Shown here piece by piece: positions 21,680 through 29,779 of a DNA stretch of 64,000 nucleotides. Source of the stretch: Hymenobacter glacialis (GTDB taxonomy: Bacteria > Bacteroidota > Bacteroidia > Cytophagales > Hymenobacteraceae); NCBI RefSeq assembly GCF_001816165.1, contig NZ_MDZC01000046.1:124001-188000 (forward strand), read 5' to 3'. The notes below the pieces were generated by a model, which saw nothing but the letters and a program-made list of their open reading frames with translations, made no database searches and was not told where the DNA came from. How positions within the stretch are numbered: the stretch's first letter is position 1; every line of letters begins with the position of its first letter. The position numbers and the translations under genes are program-made.

Positions 21680-21733
21680 CTAGCCCTCTTAGGGTAACCA
21701 ACGCGGTATAGCTAGCCCTCTTAGGGTAACCAA
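21670..21733. repeat. Perfect 32-bp tandem duplication over a stop codon
   Basis: Two adjacent identical 32-base units (21670-21701 and 21702-21733), each beginning CGCGGTATAGCTAGCCCTCT. The first unit contains the end and stop codon of the lmo0937-family gene; the second is non-coding. Confidence 0.9.
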
Positions 21734-21740
21734 AAAGCAT

Positions 21741-21777
21741 AAAAAAGCCTGGCTGTTAATTCAGCCAGGCTTTTTTT
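21741..21777. terminator. Bidirectional terminator
   Basis: A 15-bp stem (21741-21755 with 21762-21777) with outer A6 and T7 runs. It lies between the lmo0937-family gene and the convergent outer-membrane-protein gene. Confidence 0.9.
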
Positions 21778-21798
21778 GTGTCTGCGAAATGCGAAAAG

Positions 21799-22575
21799 CT
21801 ACTTCCCTATGTTGAACAGGAAATTAAACCGAATGACCGGGTTGGGGTACAGGCTCTCAAACGAGTCGTTGAAATTATAGAGCACCAGAATATCGGCCGC
21901 TGCCCGGTCGCTGAACTGCTGGCGGTAGCCCGCCCCCAGCAGGGGGCTTTCTATGCTGCGCGAAAGCCCGCGGCCGGTGGGATTTTTGTTGGAGTCGTAT
22001 TCCAGCACCTTGGCCCGGGTCACTTCGTATTCGCCGTGAACAAAAAACTGTTGGTAAACCCGGAATTGGGCGAAAGCCTTCACGCCAAAGTTGTTGCTCT
22101 TTAGCGTCTGGCCCGGAGCCCTGTTTCCATAGTCCACCGAGTTGTTGCTGTAGGAGTAGGTAATGCCGGGGCCGATGGCCAGCCGGTCGTTTACGCGGTA
22201 ACCCAGGGCGGGCGACGCTCCAATCACAAACTGGCTAACCTGGGCCGCACCCGCGAAATAGCTGTTGTAGCCCAGGCTAAAGCCCGAATACACAAAAAAC
22301 TTGGTAGGGGGCGGGGTGTTGGCCGCCTCGCGCGACTCCCGCGTGCCCGGCAGGTCCAGGCCGGAGGGCCGGTCGGGCGTGGGCTGGGGCGCTGGCGCCT
22401 GGGTGGGCTGCGGGGCAGGCACCGGCTGGGCAACGGGCGGTGCAGCCGGCTCTACCGGCCGCGGCGGTGCGGGCGGCGCCGTCTGGAGCACGGGCTTTTC
22501 CTGAGCCAGCGCCCGGTGCGTCGGCAGGCAGGCGGCCGCGGTGACGAGCAGCAGGGGAAGCAAATGGCGTTTCAT
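21799..22575 (-). CDS. Outer-membrane beta-barrel protein with a proline-rich linker
   Basis: A 258-residue exported protein. The start at 22575 gives a signal peptide (MKRHLLPLLLVTAAACLPTHRALA). A long Pro/Ala/Gln-rich stretch follows (about residues 25-72), then alternating aromatic strands from about residue 90 (FFVYSGFSLGYNSYF, PALGYRVNDRLAIGPGITYSY, FFVHGEYEVTRAKVL), ending in VIRFNFLFNIGK as in small OmpW/PorT-like barrels. A pore or scaffold role is likely but not specified. The low-complexity linker may cross the peptidoglycan. It ends at a shared terminator. Confidence 0.75.
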   Translation of the reverse strand: MKRHLLPLLLVTAAACLPTHRALAQEKPVLQTAPPAPPRPVEPAAPPVAQPVPAPQPTQAPAPQPTPDRPSGLDLPGTRESREAANTPPPTKFFVYSGFSLGYNSYFAGAAQVSQFVIGASPALGYRVNDRLAIGPGITYSYSNNSVDYGNRAPGQTLKSNNFGVKAFAQFRVYQQFFVHGEYEVTRAKVLEYDSNKNPTGRGLSRSIESPLLGAGYRQQFSDRAAADILVLYNFNDSFESLYPNPVIRFNFLFNIGK

Positions 22576-22667
22576 GGGAAGGGAGTAAAATGGGAAGAGC
22601 AAAGTGCCGGGCAGACAACTGCGTCGCACCCAAAATAGTATCCGGGTGCGGCATTCTCCGGCCGTGT

Positions 22668-24290
22668 TTAGGCCATTTTGTACATTTTTTGCCGCTGCGC
22701 CTTAAGGTTCTCGTCGGCCAGGTATTCCTCGTAGTTCATGCGCCGGTCGATGATGCCATCGGGCGTGAGCTCGATGATGCGATTGGCTACGGTGTCGATG
22801 AACTGCAGGTCGTGCGAGGCAAACAGCAGCGAGCCGGGGTAATCACGCAGTGCGTTGTTGAGCGCGGTGATGCTTTCCAGGTCCAGGTGGTTGGTAGGGT
22901 CGTCCAGCACCTGCACGTTGCCGCCTTCCAGCATCATTTTGGAAAGCATGCAGCGCACTTTTTCGCCACCGCTCAGCACGTTGCTTTTCTTCTGCGACTC
23001 CTCGCCCGAAAACAGCATCCGGCCCAGCCAGCCACGCACAAAGCTCTCGTCTTTGTCGGTGGAGTACTGCCGCAGCCAGTCCACGAGGTTGAGCTCACCC
23101 GACTGGAAAAAGCTGTTGTTCTCCTTAGGAAAATAGCTGGGGGTGATGGTGGTGCCCCACTTCACCTCGCCGGTGGCTGCCGTGGCTTCGCCGAACATGA
23201 TGTCGAAGAGCAGGGAGGCGGTGCGGTCGTCGCGGCCCACAATGGCTACCTTGTCTTTCTTATCCAGGGTGAAGCTAACGTTCTTGAAAATCGTCTGGCC
23301 GTCTACCTTGGCGCTCAGGTTTTCCACGGTCAGCAGCTGGTTGCCGGGCTCGCGGTCGCTCTTGAAGGCGATGTACGGATAGCGGCGCGAGCTGGGCTTG
23401 ATGTCTTCCAGCGTCAGCTTCTGCAGCAGCTTTTGGCGGCTGGTGGCCTGCTTGGATTTCGAGGCGTTGGCCGAAAAGCGGCGCACAAATTCTTCCAGCT
23501 CTTTGCGGCGGTCTTCGGTCTTTTTGTTGGCATCCTGGCGCTGGCGCAGCACCATTTGGCTGCTTTCGTACCAGAAAGAGTAATTGCCGGGGTACATCTG
23601 AATCTTGCCGAAGTCCAGGTCGGCCATGTAGTTGCACACGGCGTCGAGGAAGTGGCGGTCGTGGCTCACCACAATCACCGTGTTCTGAAACGAGTCCAGA
23701 AAGTTTTCCAGCCACAGCACGCTCTCGGCGTCCAGGTTGTTAGTAGGTTCGTCGAGCAGCAACACGTCGGGGTTGCCAAACAGTGCCTGTGCCAACAGCA
23801 CGCGCACTTTTTCGCTGGCGCCGAGGTCGGCCATCAGCGCCTGGTGCTTGCTTTCCACAATGCCGAGGCCGGAGAGTAGCTCGGCGGCTTCGTACTCCGC
23901 GTTCCAGCCTTCGAGGTCGGCAAACTCGCCTTCCAGCTCGGCGGCACGCTCACCGTCGGCGTCCGAGAAATCGGCCTTGGCATACAGGGCATCCTTCTCG
24001 GTCATCACCGCGTGCAGGCGCTGGTGGCCCTGAATCACGGTTTGCAGCACGGGCTGGTCGTCGTAAGCAAACTGGTTCTGCTTGAGCACGGCAAGGCGCT
24101 GGCCGGCGGGCATTTCCACCGAGCCGGTGTTGGGCTCCAGCTCACCCGACAGGATTTTAAGAAACGTCGATTTGCCGGCGCCGTTGGCCCCAATCAGGCC
24201 GTAGCAGTTGCCCGGCAGGAACTTAGCCGTAACGTCTTCAAATAAAATGCGCTTACCATAGCGCAGGCTGACATTGGAGGTCGAAATCAT
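22668..24290 (-). CDS. ABC-F family ATPase, YbiT-like
   Basis: A 540-residue soluble protein with two nucleotide-binding domains and no membrane segments, of the ABC-F type that acts on ribosomes. NBD1 has Walker A GANGAGKS (34-41), a degenerate signature LGASEKVRVLLAQALF, and Walker B LLLDEPTNNLD. A charged linker follows (about 240-300, RQDANKKTEDRRKELEEFVRRF). NBD2 has LSGGEK but a Walker A that reads VGRDDRTASL near residue 350, lacking the Gly/Lys pattern, and a Walker B ending VLDDPTNHLD with Asp in place of the catalytic Glu. Order and linker match YbiT rather than EttA or Uup. The second site may bind but not hydrolyse ATP; this may be normal in the Bacteroidota branch. Confidence 0.9.
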   Translation of the reverse strand: MISTSNVSLRYGKRILFEDVTAKFLPGNCYGLIGANGAGKSTFLKILSGELEPNTGSVEMPAGQRLAVLKQNQFAYDDQPVLQTVIQGHQRLHAVMTEKDALYAKADFSDADGERAAELEGEFADLEGWNAEYEAAELLSGLGIVESKHQALMADLGASEKVRVLLAQALFGNPDVLLLDEPTNNLDAESVLWLENFLDSFQNTVIVVSHDRHFLDAVCNYMADLDFGKIQMYPGNYSFWYESSQMVLRQRQDANKKTEDRRKELEEFVRRFSANASKSKQATSRQKLLQKLTLEDIKPSSRRYPYIAFKSDREPGNQLLTVENLSAKVDGQTIFKNVSFTLDKKDKVAIVGRDDRTASLLFDIMFGEATAATGEVKWGTTITPSYFPKENNSFFQSGELNLVDWLRQYSTDKDESFVRGWLGRMLFSGEESQKKSNVLSGGEKVRCMLSKMMLEGGNVQVLDDPTNHLDLESITALNNALRDYPGSLLFASHDLQFIDTVANRIIELTPDGIIDRRMNYEEYLADENLKAQRQKMYKMA

Positions 24291-24580
24291 TCAATCAGAA
24301 AATAGTAACACACAAAAGCCGCGCAGGTGCGCACGGCAGGCTGCAAAATTACACACCAACGCCCGGGCTAAAAGTCAACCCGGCCACGGAGGGCGCAAAC
24401 CTATAGGAAATAACTGTTCAGCAAGCGAATTAGTGCCCATGAAAAACACGCCCCCTCCTTTCGGGAATCGCAGAAATTTCAGTTCAGCATAACTTCTATA
24501 CATTAGTGCAAGTATAAAAACCCAAATAGCCGGCTTCGGCAATAATCTCTCATCCACTACTAATTCAAACACCCCCGGGT

Positions 24581-25060
24581 ATGGCTGACCATTCTATTAC
24601 TTCCGAAAACAATGGCCTGCGCATTGGCATTATCACGGCCCTAGCGCTGATGGCATACACCGGAATTGCCGCGTTGGCGGGGTTTCTGGATAAAATTGAG
24701 GCCGGCACGCTCGATATATTTATACTCATTGCTGGCGTAGTGATGGCCATTAAGCGCATGAAAAAGGCGCGGGGCAACCGCCTCTCGTACTTTCAGGGCT
24801 TCGGCACCGGCATCATTACCGCGCTGGTTGCTTCGGTGATGCTGGCAGCCTTCTTCTGGCTATTGGGCGGTTTAAGCCAAGGTGTAGTGGGCTCGGTGGA
24901 GCGCATTCAGGCCCGCGACCTATTTGGCGCCGACTTGGGCATTCTTATCGGCGGCCTCGGCATCATTTTGCTGGGAACCATGACGGGGGTTATCACCTCG
25001 CTGGTGGCCATGCAATACTTCAAGAGCCCCGACCACCAGCCGGTGACCAGTCTCGACTAG
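24581..25060 (+). CDS. DUF4199 family membrane protein
   Basis: A 159-residue inner-membrane protein with four hydrophobic segments (about 14-36, 42-58, 75-98 and 120-145) and the family pattern GVVMAIKRMKKARGNRLSYFQGFGTGIITALVASV between helices 2 and 3. DUF4199 is widespread in Bacteroidota and has no assigned role. The start is the ATG at 24581. The 290 bases upstream separate it from the divergent ABC-F gene and hold no other gene. It ends at a strong terminator. Confidence 0.85.
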   Translation: MADHSITSENNGLRIGIITALALMAYTGIAALAGFLDKIEAGTLDIFILIAGVVMAIKRMKKARGNRLSYFQGFGTGIITALVASVMLAAFFWLLGGLSQGVVGSVERIQARDLFGADLGILIGGLGIILLGTMTGVITSLVAMQYFKSPDHQPVTSLD

Positions 25061-25085
25061 TTCTACTTATATATTGGTAATGTTT

Positions 25086-25119
25086 CATAAAAAGAGGCCC
25101 TAAAGGGCCTCTTTTTATG
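25086..25119. terminator. Terminator after the DUF4199 gene
   Basis: A 15-bp perfect stem (25086-25100 with 25105-25119) with a four-base loop and a T5 run in the 3' arm. Confidence 0.9.
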
Positions 25120-25244
25120 AATAGTAAATCAAGTCATTACCACTATATGTATAAAAAAAAGTAGAGAAAACAGAAACTATCCGTTATCTTGCCAGCGTTA
25201 AACAGAAACACCCTTCAGGTGCTCTTACTAATGTTTTGCTCGAT

Positions 25245-25658
25245 ATGCTCAAAGCCATATTTACGTCCCTAACGCTCCTCTTCGCTTTAAGCTCATTTTC
25301 CGCCCACGCGCAAATGGCCGACCGGCTGTCGGAGCACCCCACTTTCAACAGCGGTGCCAAGCACAAAAAAGGCGGCGACGACGCGGTGGCCATGACCCGG
25401 GAAATGACCAACCGCCTGCACCTGAATGAAGGCCAGTTTCTTAACCTACTCCCCCTGAATCGCACCAAGCTGGTTGGGCTCAAAAGCATCAACCGCGAGT
25501 ACCGGAACGACGGGGCTACCCGCGCCGCCAAGATTGCGGAGCTGGAAGCCCAGTATGAGCAGGAATGCAGCCGCATTCTGACGCCCTCGCAGCTTAGTCA
25601 GCTGCAAAGCGAGCAGCCGGGCAGTACCCCCACCGGTTCCGGTAACGGACTTGGCTAA
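25245..25658 (+). CDS. Small exported protein, paralogue of the gene at 12111
   Basis: A 137-residue protein with a signal peptide (MLKAIFTSLTLLFALSSFSAHA). The mature part is helical: MTNRLHLNEGQFLNLLPLNR, a charged middle, then LEAQYEQECSRILTPSQLSQLQ. It has the same layout as the protein at 12111, including the LTPSQL-type C-terminal element of Spy/CpxP-like proteins. The tail is Gly/Ser/Pro-rich. The ATG at 25245 is preferred to the TTG nine bases upstream. It is flanked by terminators on both sides, so it is its own unit. Function is not known. Confidence 0.72.
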   Translation: MLKAIFTSLTLLFALSSFSAHAQMADRLSEHPTFNSGAKHKKGGDDAVAMTREMTNRLHLNEGQFLNLLPLNRTKLVGLKSINREYRNDGATRAAKIAELEAQYEQECSRILTPSQLSQLQSEQPGSTPTGSGNGLG

Positions 25659-25673
25659 ACAAATACAACGTAA

Positions 25674-25710
25674 TAAAAAGGCCCGTCATTTACTTGAGGG
25701 GCCTTTTTTA
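25674..25710. terminator. Terminator between two convergent small genes
   Basis: TAAAAAGGCCC (25674-25684) pairs with GGGCCTTTTTTA ending at 25710; T-runs in both orientations. The 3' arm reaches the stop region of the minus-strand lipoprotein gene. Confidence 0.8.
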
Positions 25711-26130
25711 TTTGCCAATGCCCAGCGTGAGCGGGTCGGACAGGACTTCTGTGACGGTGCCGATGGGGCCAAAGCGCAGGCTGAGGCTGGGGGAGCCGGA
25801 GCGGGTCCGGCGGCCCTGGCAATGGGTACCCGGTTCCAGGTAGTAATAATATACTTTCTCGGTGCCGGCGCGCAGCTCTTCTTCGTCTGGCGGGCCCAGT
25901 AGGGCGGTTACGTCGTTGGCGCGGGCTTCATAAAGCAGTTCTTTGTGGAGGAGCAGGGCCGGCAGCACCGTGCGGCGCTGGTTGCGGCAGGCGTGGGGGT
26001 CGTTGCGCCACGTTTCAGCATCAAAGCCCGGTACCTCCTTTAGGGCATGGCCGCAGCCGCCCAGCAGCGCACCCAGCGAAAAGAACAGCGCCAGGCGCCA
26101 GGTGGAAGCAGGTAATAACGGATTTGACAT
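25708..26130 (-). CDS. Small SPII lipoprotein, possibly BamE/SmpA-like fold
   Basis: A 140-residue protein with an N-terminal signal and lipobox LGGC (Cys about residue 26) when started at 26130. The middle has the segment VTALLGPPDEEE...KVYYYYLEPG, which resembles the LGxPd...w.Y pattern of the BamE/SmpA and OmlA-like folds used in small envelope lipoproteins. Cysteines in PHACRN and GTHCQG could form a disulfide. The assignment to that fold is tentative. It is convergent with the exported protein gene at 25245. Confidence 0.7.
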   Translation of the reverse strand: MSNPLLPASTWRLALFFSLGALLGGCGHALKEVPGFDAETWRNDPHACRNQRRTVLPALLLHKELLYEARANDVTALLGPPDEEELRAGTEKVYYYYLEPGTHCQGRRTRSGSPSLSLRFGPIGTVTEVLSDPLTLGIGK

Positions 26131-26248
26131 TAGATTAAGGAAAAAATAGCACCGGGCAGGTGACGAGCCGACGAAGCTAAGCACTAATTTTGTCCCACTT
26201 GTGTATACAGCTGAACTCCGATTTGCTCAAAGCACGCATTAGATAAAT

Positions 26249-27034
26249 ATGTCCTTTTCCCCTGTCAAGGTTTTTCTGCTGGGCTTGTTGGTTATCGGCT
26301 TGTTGCCCAGCCAGCAGGCGGCCGCCCAGAACGTGCCTTCCCAAGCCCTGCCTACGTTGCCGCCCGCGGCACGCCGGGCATATTTCCAAGCTGCGTTTGA
26401 GCAGCGGGCCGCCCAGCTATATGCCAAACTGGGCCTCGCAGCGGCAGGGCTGTCGCTGGACGTGTTCCGAAAGGGGCTGGTGGGGTACTACAACCTGCGC
26501 CCGGCAGGCCAGGGCGCCGCTGCGCCGCCCGTGCTCACCCTCATCGACTTTAGCCGCCCCAGCAGCCTCAAAAGGCTGTGGGTAATAAACGTGGAGCAGG
26601 GCAAGGTCTTGTTTCATACCCTGGTGGCGCACGGCAAAGCCAGTGGCGCCAATGTTCCGATGACGTTTTCAAACAAAAACGGGTCGGAGATGAGCAGCCT
26701 GGGTTTTTACCTCACCGCGCCCACCACTTATACCGGCAAGCACGGCCTTTCGCTACGCCTTGAGGGCATGGACCCCGGCTATAACACCAACGCCGAGAGC
26801 CGCGCCGTGGTAGTGCACGGGGCCGACTACGTGTGCCAGGACTTTGTGGAGGCCCATGGGCGCCTGGGCCGCAGCCAGGGCTGTCCGGCCCTGCCGCTGG
26901 CCGAAACCACAGCCATTGTAAAAGCCATTAAGGGCGGGAGCGTGCTCTTTCTGCACGGGCCCAAAGGGGTGAAGTACAGTTCTCAGTGGCTGAATGTGGA
27001 CACGGCAGTATCGTCATTTGCCGGGATGCACTAG
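26249..27034 (+). CDS. L,D-transpeptidase catalytic-domain protein (murein modifying)
   Basis: A 261-residue exported enzyme of the murein L,D-transpeptidase catalytic-domain family. A signal peptide (about 1-26) precedes a helical region. The catalytic fold runs from about 105 (LWVINVEQGKVLFHTLVAHG) to 235. The active-site region is VVVHGADYVCQDF...GRLGRSQGCPALP, with the nucleophile Cys at residue 212 and the conserved His in the preceding strand. It probably forms or remodels peptide cross-links in peptidoglycan, or attaches proteins to it. mtgA, another peptidoglycan gene, lies 2 kb away. Confidence 0.88.
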   Translation: MSFSPVKVFLLGLLVIGLLPSQQAAAQNVPSQALPTLPPAARRAYFQAAFEQRAAQLYAKLGLAAAGLSLDVFRKGLVGYYNLRPAGQGAAAPPVLTLIDFSRPSSLKRLWVINVEQGKVLFHTLVAHGKASGANVPMTFSNKNGSEMSSLGFYLTAPTTYTGKHGLSLRLEGMDPGYNTNAESRAVVVHGADYVCQDFVEAHGRLGRSQGCPALPLAETTAIVKAIKGGSVLFLHGPKGVKYSSQWLNVDTAVSSFAGMH

Positions 27035-27254
27035 CCTGTCAGTCGCTGGCTGTCAGTAGTTAGTAGGTATGCTGCGCCTCTTTTGATGATAGTAAAGGGG
27101 TGACGGACTACCTGTGCACTCGTCAACGACCACGTAAAAAGTAGCGTCAGGAGAATAACCAGACCGCAGGGCGCGCGTTAAAAGCCGTAGAGCCCGAGCG
27201 GGTGACAGTTGTCACGACGCGGGGGCTTGCTCACTCATATTATTCTCCTTTCCC

Positions 27255-28067
27255 ATGCGACTCAATCTCCGTTTCATCATTGCCATAGTCGTGGCGGCGG
27301 TGTCTCTGTTCGGTTACTATTTCAACACCTCCAAAAACGAAGTGACCGGCGAAACCCAGCACGTCAGCATGACGGCTGAACAGGAAATAGCCCTCGGCTT
27401 GCAAGCCGCGCCTTCTATGGCGGCCCAGTATGGCGGCCTCAGTCCCAATGCCCAGGCCCGGGCCGCGGTGCAGCAGGTGGGCGATAAGATTATTGCGAGC
27501 ACCAAAGCCAGCCAGTCGCCCTACAAATTTCAGTTTCACCTGCTGGCCGATGACCAGACCGTGAACGCGTTTGCGCTGCCCGGCGGGCAGGTGTTCATCA
27601 CCCAGGGCCTGCTGAAAAACCTGAAAACCGAAGCCCAGCTGGCTGGCGTGCTGGCCCACGAAATAGGCCACGTAGTGGGCCGCCACTCGGCCGCGCAGGT
27701 GGCCAAATCCAACCTGACGCAAGGGCTGGCCGGGGCCGCCACCATTGCTTCCTATGACCCCAACAGCCCCGGCAGTTCGGTGGCCAAAGCCGCTGTTGCG
27801 GCGGCTATTGCCAAGGTAATCGGCATGCGCTTTAGCCGCAACGACGAGCTGGAAGCCGACAAGATAGCCGTGGACTTTACCCCGCAGGCTGGCTACGACC
27901 CCCGCGCCATGATTGAGGTGATGAACATTCTGGCCCGCGCCGGTGGCAGGAGCTCAACCCCCGAATTTCTGAGCACTCACCCCGACCCAGGCAACCGCAT
28001 CGGAGAGCTTGAAAAAGAAATTGCGGCCGATTTCCCGCAAGGCGTTCCAGCAGGGCTCAAGCAGTAA
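27255..28067 (+). CDS. M48 family zinc metalloprotease, envelope-located
   Basis: A 270-residue protease of the BepA/LoiP-like M48 group. It has an N-terminal hydrophobic segment (about 7-25) that works as a signal anchor or signal peptide. The zinc motif is HEIGH at about 134-138 in GVLAHEIGHVVGRHS, and the third ligand Glu lies in NDELEADKIAVDF. VNAFALPGGQVFITQGLL is the strand motif typical of the family, and STHPDPGNRIGEL completes the fold. Related proteins degrade or chaperone misfolded outer-membrane proteins. The 220 bases upstream hold no recognisable gene. It ends at a 20-bp-stem terminator. Confidence 0.92.
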   Translation: MRLNLRFIIAIVVAAVSLFGYYFNTSKNEVTGETQHVSMTAEQEIALGLQAAPSMAAQYGGLSPNAQARAAVQQVGDKIIASTKASQSPYKFQFHLLADDQTVNAFALPGGQVFITQGLLKNLKTEAQLAGVLAHEIGHVVGRHSAAQVAKSNLTQGLAGAATIASYDPNSPGSSVAKAAVAAAIAKVIGMRFSRNDELEADKIAVDFTPQAGYDPRAMIEVMNILARAGGRSSTPEFLSTHPDPGNRIGELEKEIAADFPQGVPAGLKQ

Positions 28068-28096
28068 GCCCACCGATTTTGTTTACGTGTTTCAAG

Positions 28097-28140
28097 TCAG
28101 CAAAAAAAGGCCGCTCGATGGAGCGGCCTTTTTTTGCTGA
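28097..28140. terminator. Strong bidirectional terminator
   Basis: A 20-bp perfect stem (28097-28116 with 28121-28140) with loop GATG and A7/T7 runs inside the arms. Its core GGCCGCTC...GAGCGGCC resembles the dapD-msrA terminator. Confidence 0.92.
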
Positions 28141-28172
28141 TTGTTATTTGGAGTCAAAAGAACTGCTCCGGA

Positions 28173-28224
28173 ATCGTGCACAAAATCCGTGAAATCCGGA
28201 TGAGTCCGAGCCAATCCGTGGTCA
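28173..28224 (-). repeat. ACCACGGAT-family repeat at the stop of the LON-domain gene
   Basis: On the minus strand ACCACGGATTGGCTCGGAC starts inside the TGA stop of the LON-domain gene (28222-28224), and the copy ends CACGGATTTTGTGCAC near 28173. It has the same orientation relative to the stop as the dapD and msrA copies. Confidence 0.7.
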
Positions 28225-28857
28225 AAAGTTGGGAGGGGTCAGGTTTTTAAAGTGGCCATTGAGCCGCACCCGCTCCTTTAGACGCTCGGTTTCGAGCACA
28301 ACGGGCAGGATGGTGTCGAGGTGGTCGCGGACCATTTCCTGGCGTTCCTGCTCGCTGGTAGTGGCCAGTAGCTGGTATTCCTGTTCGGTGCTGAAGCCGA
28401 TGTGATGCGCTACGTCGAAAATGCAGTAGTCGGGCGCCAGCTCCAGCAGCAGCTTGCGCAGGCCCAGTGCTTCGTAGAGCTGCCGTACTTGCTTGGTGAT
28501 AATTACGCGCAGCACGGGGTCGGCCTCGTCGTCCTGCACCACGTCTTCAATCTGCCCGCCCGCGTAAAGCTTGCCAGGGGCCTGGCGGTAAAATTTATTG
28601 ATACGGAACACCCCCACGGCTTTGCTGCGAATGTCCAGCTCGCCGCTGGAATACGTTTGCTCCACGCTCAGCAGACGCATTTCGGTGCCCAGCTCACTGA
28701 GCGTATTGTCGAGGAAGGGCGGGATGCCGAAGGTGGTATTTTGTTCGATGCACTCGCGCACGAGCTGGCGGTAGCGGGGCTCAAAGATGTGAAGATTAAG
28801 CTTTTCGCCGGGAAAAACCACCAAGTTGAGTGGAAACAGCGGTAACATGCGCGGCAT
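28222..28857 (-). CDS. LON substrate-binding (N-terminal) domain protein
   Basis: A 211-residue protein consisting of only the N-terminal domain of Lon-type proteases, with neither ATPase nor protease domain. The start at 28857 gives MPRMLPLFPLNLVVFPGEKLNLHIFEPRYR, the classical LPLFPL..V.FPG...L.IFEPRYR signature. A beta-rich middle (VGVFRINKFYRQAPG) and a helical C-terminal half follow. Stand-alone versions are common in bacteria and are thought to bind peptides or partner proteins; their role is unknown. It is convergent with the M48 protease gene. Confidence 0.9.
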   Translation of the reverse strand: MPRMLPLFPLNLVVFPGEKLNLHIFEPRYRQLVRECIEQNTTFGIPPFLDNTLSELGTEMRLLSVEQTYSSGELDIRSKAVGVFRINKFYRQAPGKLYAGGQIEDVVQDDEADPVLRVIITKQVRQLYEALGLRKLLLELAPDYCIFDVAHHIGFSTEQEYQLLATTSEQERQEMVRDHLDTILPVVLETERLKERVRLNGHFKNLTPPNF

Positions 28858-28922
28858 AGTAAATGACTTAGAGAATATAGCACTTAGGGTAGCAACAAGT
28901 TGGGGGCCCGGTTGGGTTTGGC

Positions 28923-28948
28923 GCCGCCGGGCCGCCGGGCCGCCGGGC
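28923..28948. repeat. Short tandem repeat of an 8-base GC-rich unit
   Basis: Three perfect copies of GCCGCCGG and a partial fourth, in the spacer between the divergent LON-domain and mtgA genes. The repeat is length-unstable in kind and lies about 50 bases ahead of the mtgA -7 element. Confidence 0.8.
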
Positions 28949-28999
28949 AGGAAACCTGCCGAAAGGTAGGAGTGAATGGCCAAACCCCGCCCATCGCGC

Positions 29000-29007
29000 T
29001 ACTTTTG
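29000..29007 (+). promoter_or_regulatory. -7 element directly ahead of mtgA
   Basis: TACTTTTG, a full match to TAnnTTTG, ends only five bases ahead of the mtgA ATG at 29013. Transcription from it would start at or beside the start codon. Confidence 0.4.
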
Positions 29008-29012
29008 CCCCA

Positions 29013-29777
29013 ATGGCCGCTGCTCCCCTTATTCCCTCCCTATCTGAACTGCTCAAAAAAGCCAGCCGGTTGTTGCTGCAAGTCTCAGCCGCGCTGTTTT
29101 TGACTTCCGTGGCTTGGGTGCTGGCCTACCGGTGGGTGCCGCCGCCCGCTACCTGGCTTATGCTGGAGCGCCGTGCACACGCGCCCGTGGGCAATGGCTA
29201 CTCGGGCATTCAGCAGGACAGCCGGCACATCCGTTACCAGTTCCGCACCCTCGACGAAGTGGCCCCCGCCGTGCCCCTGGCCCTGGTAGCGGCCGAAGAC
29301 CAGCGCTTTCTGCTCCACCGCGGGTTCGACTTTGATGCCATGGCCAAGGCGGCCAGGCGCAACTGGAACGGCGACGGCACCCACATTGTGGGCGGCAGCA
29401 CCATCTCCCAGCAGGTGGCCAAAAACGTGTTTTTGTGGCACGGCCGCAGCTACGTGCGCAAAGCGGCCGAAGCCTACTTCACAGTGCTCATTGAGTTCAT
29501 GTGGAACAAGCGCCGCATCATGGAAATGTACCTCAACGTAGCCGAGATGGGCGACTGCACCTTTGGCGTGGAAGCGGCCAGCCAGCGCTATTTCGGTAAG
29601 TCGGCCAGCAAGGTGACCCCGGCCGAAGCGGCGTTGCTGGCGGGCGTGCTGCCCAACCCGCTCCGGTTCCGGGCCTCCAATCCGGGGCCAGTGGCGCGGG
29701 CCAAGCAGCGGCGCGTGCTGCGCAACATGCGCCGCCTGGGGGGCACCACTTACGTTAATACGTTATTAAAAAACTAA
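29013..29777 (+). CDS. mtgA: Monofunctional biosynthetic peptidoglycan transglycosylase
   Basis: Polymerises lipid II into glycan strands at the periplasmic face of the inner membrane. The protein has 254 residues, one N-terminal membrane anchor (about 22-42) and a GT51 domain. Motifs are AAEDQRFLLHRGFD with the catalytic Glu, GGSTISQQVAKNVFLW, RRIMEMYLNVAEMGDCTFGVEAAS and AALLAGVLPNP. There is no transpeptidase domain. The start codon could also lie a little downstream, but residues 1-20 are plausible cytoplasmic sequence. The DUF4440-like gene begins two bases after the stop, so the two are almost surely co-transcribed. Confidence 0.95.
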   Translation: MAAAPLIPSLSELLKKASRLLLQVSAALFLTSVAWVLAYRWVPPPATWLMLERRAHAPVGNGYSGIQQDSRHIRYQFRTLDEVAPAVPLALVAAEDQRFLLHRGFDFDAMAKAARRNWNGDGTHIVGGSTISQQVAKNVFLWHGRSYVRKAAEAYFTVLIEFMWNKRRIMEMYLNVAEMGDCTFGVEAASQRYFGKSASKVTPAEAALLAGVLPNPLRFRASNPGPVARAKQRRVLRNMRRLGGTTYVNTLLKN

Positions 29778-29779
29778 CC

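Noticed and set aside
21670..21733. Possible attachment site
   Set aside because: It is a simple tandem duplication with no integrase or tRNA gene nearby.
22590..23879. A 429-codon open frame on the plus strand
   Set aside because: Antisense to the ABC-F ATPase, with no recognisable domain.
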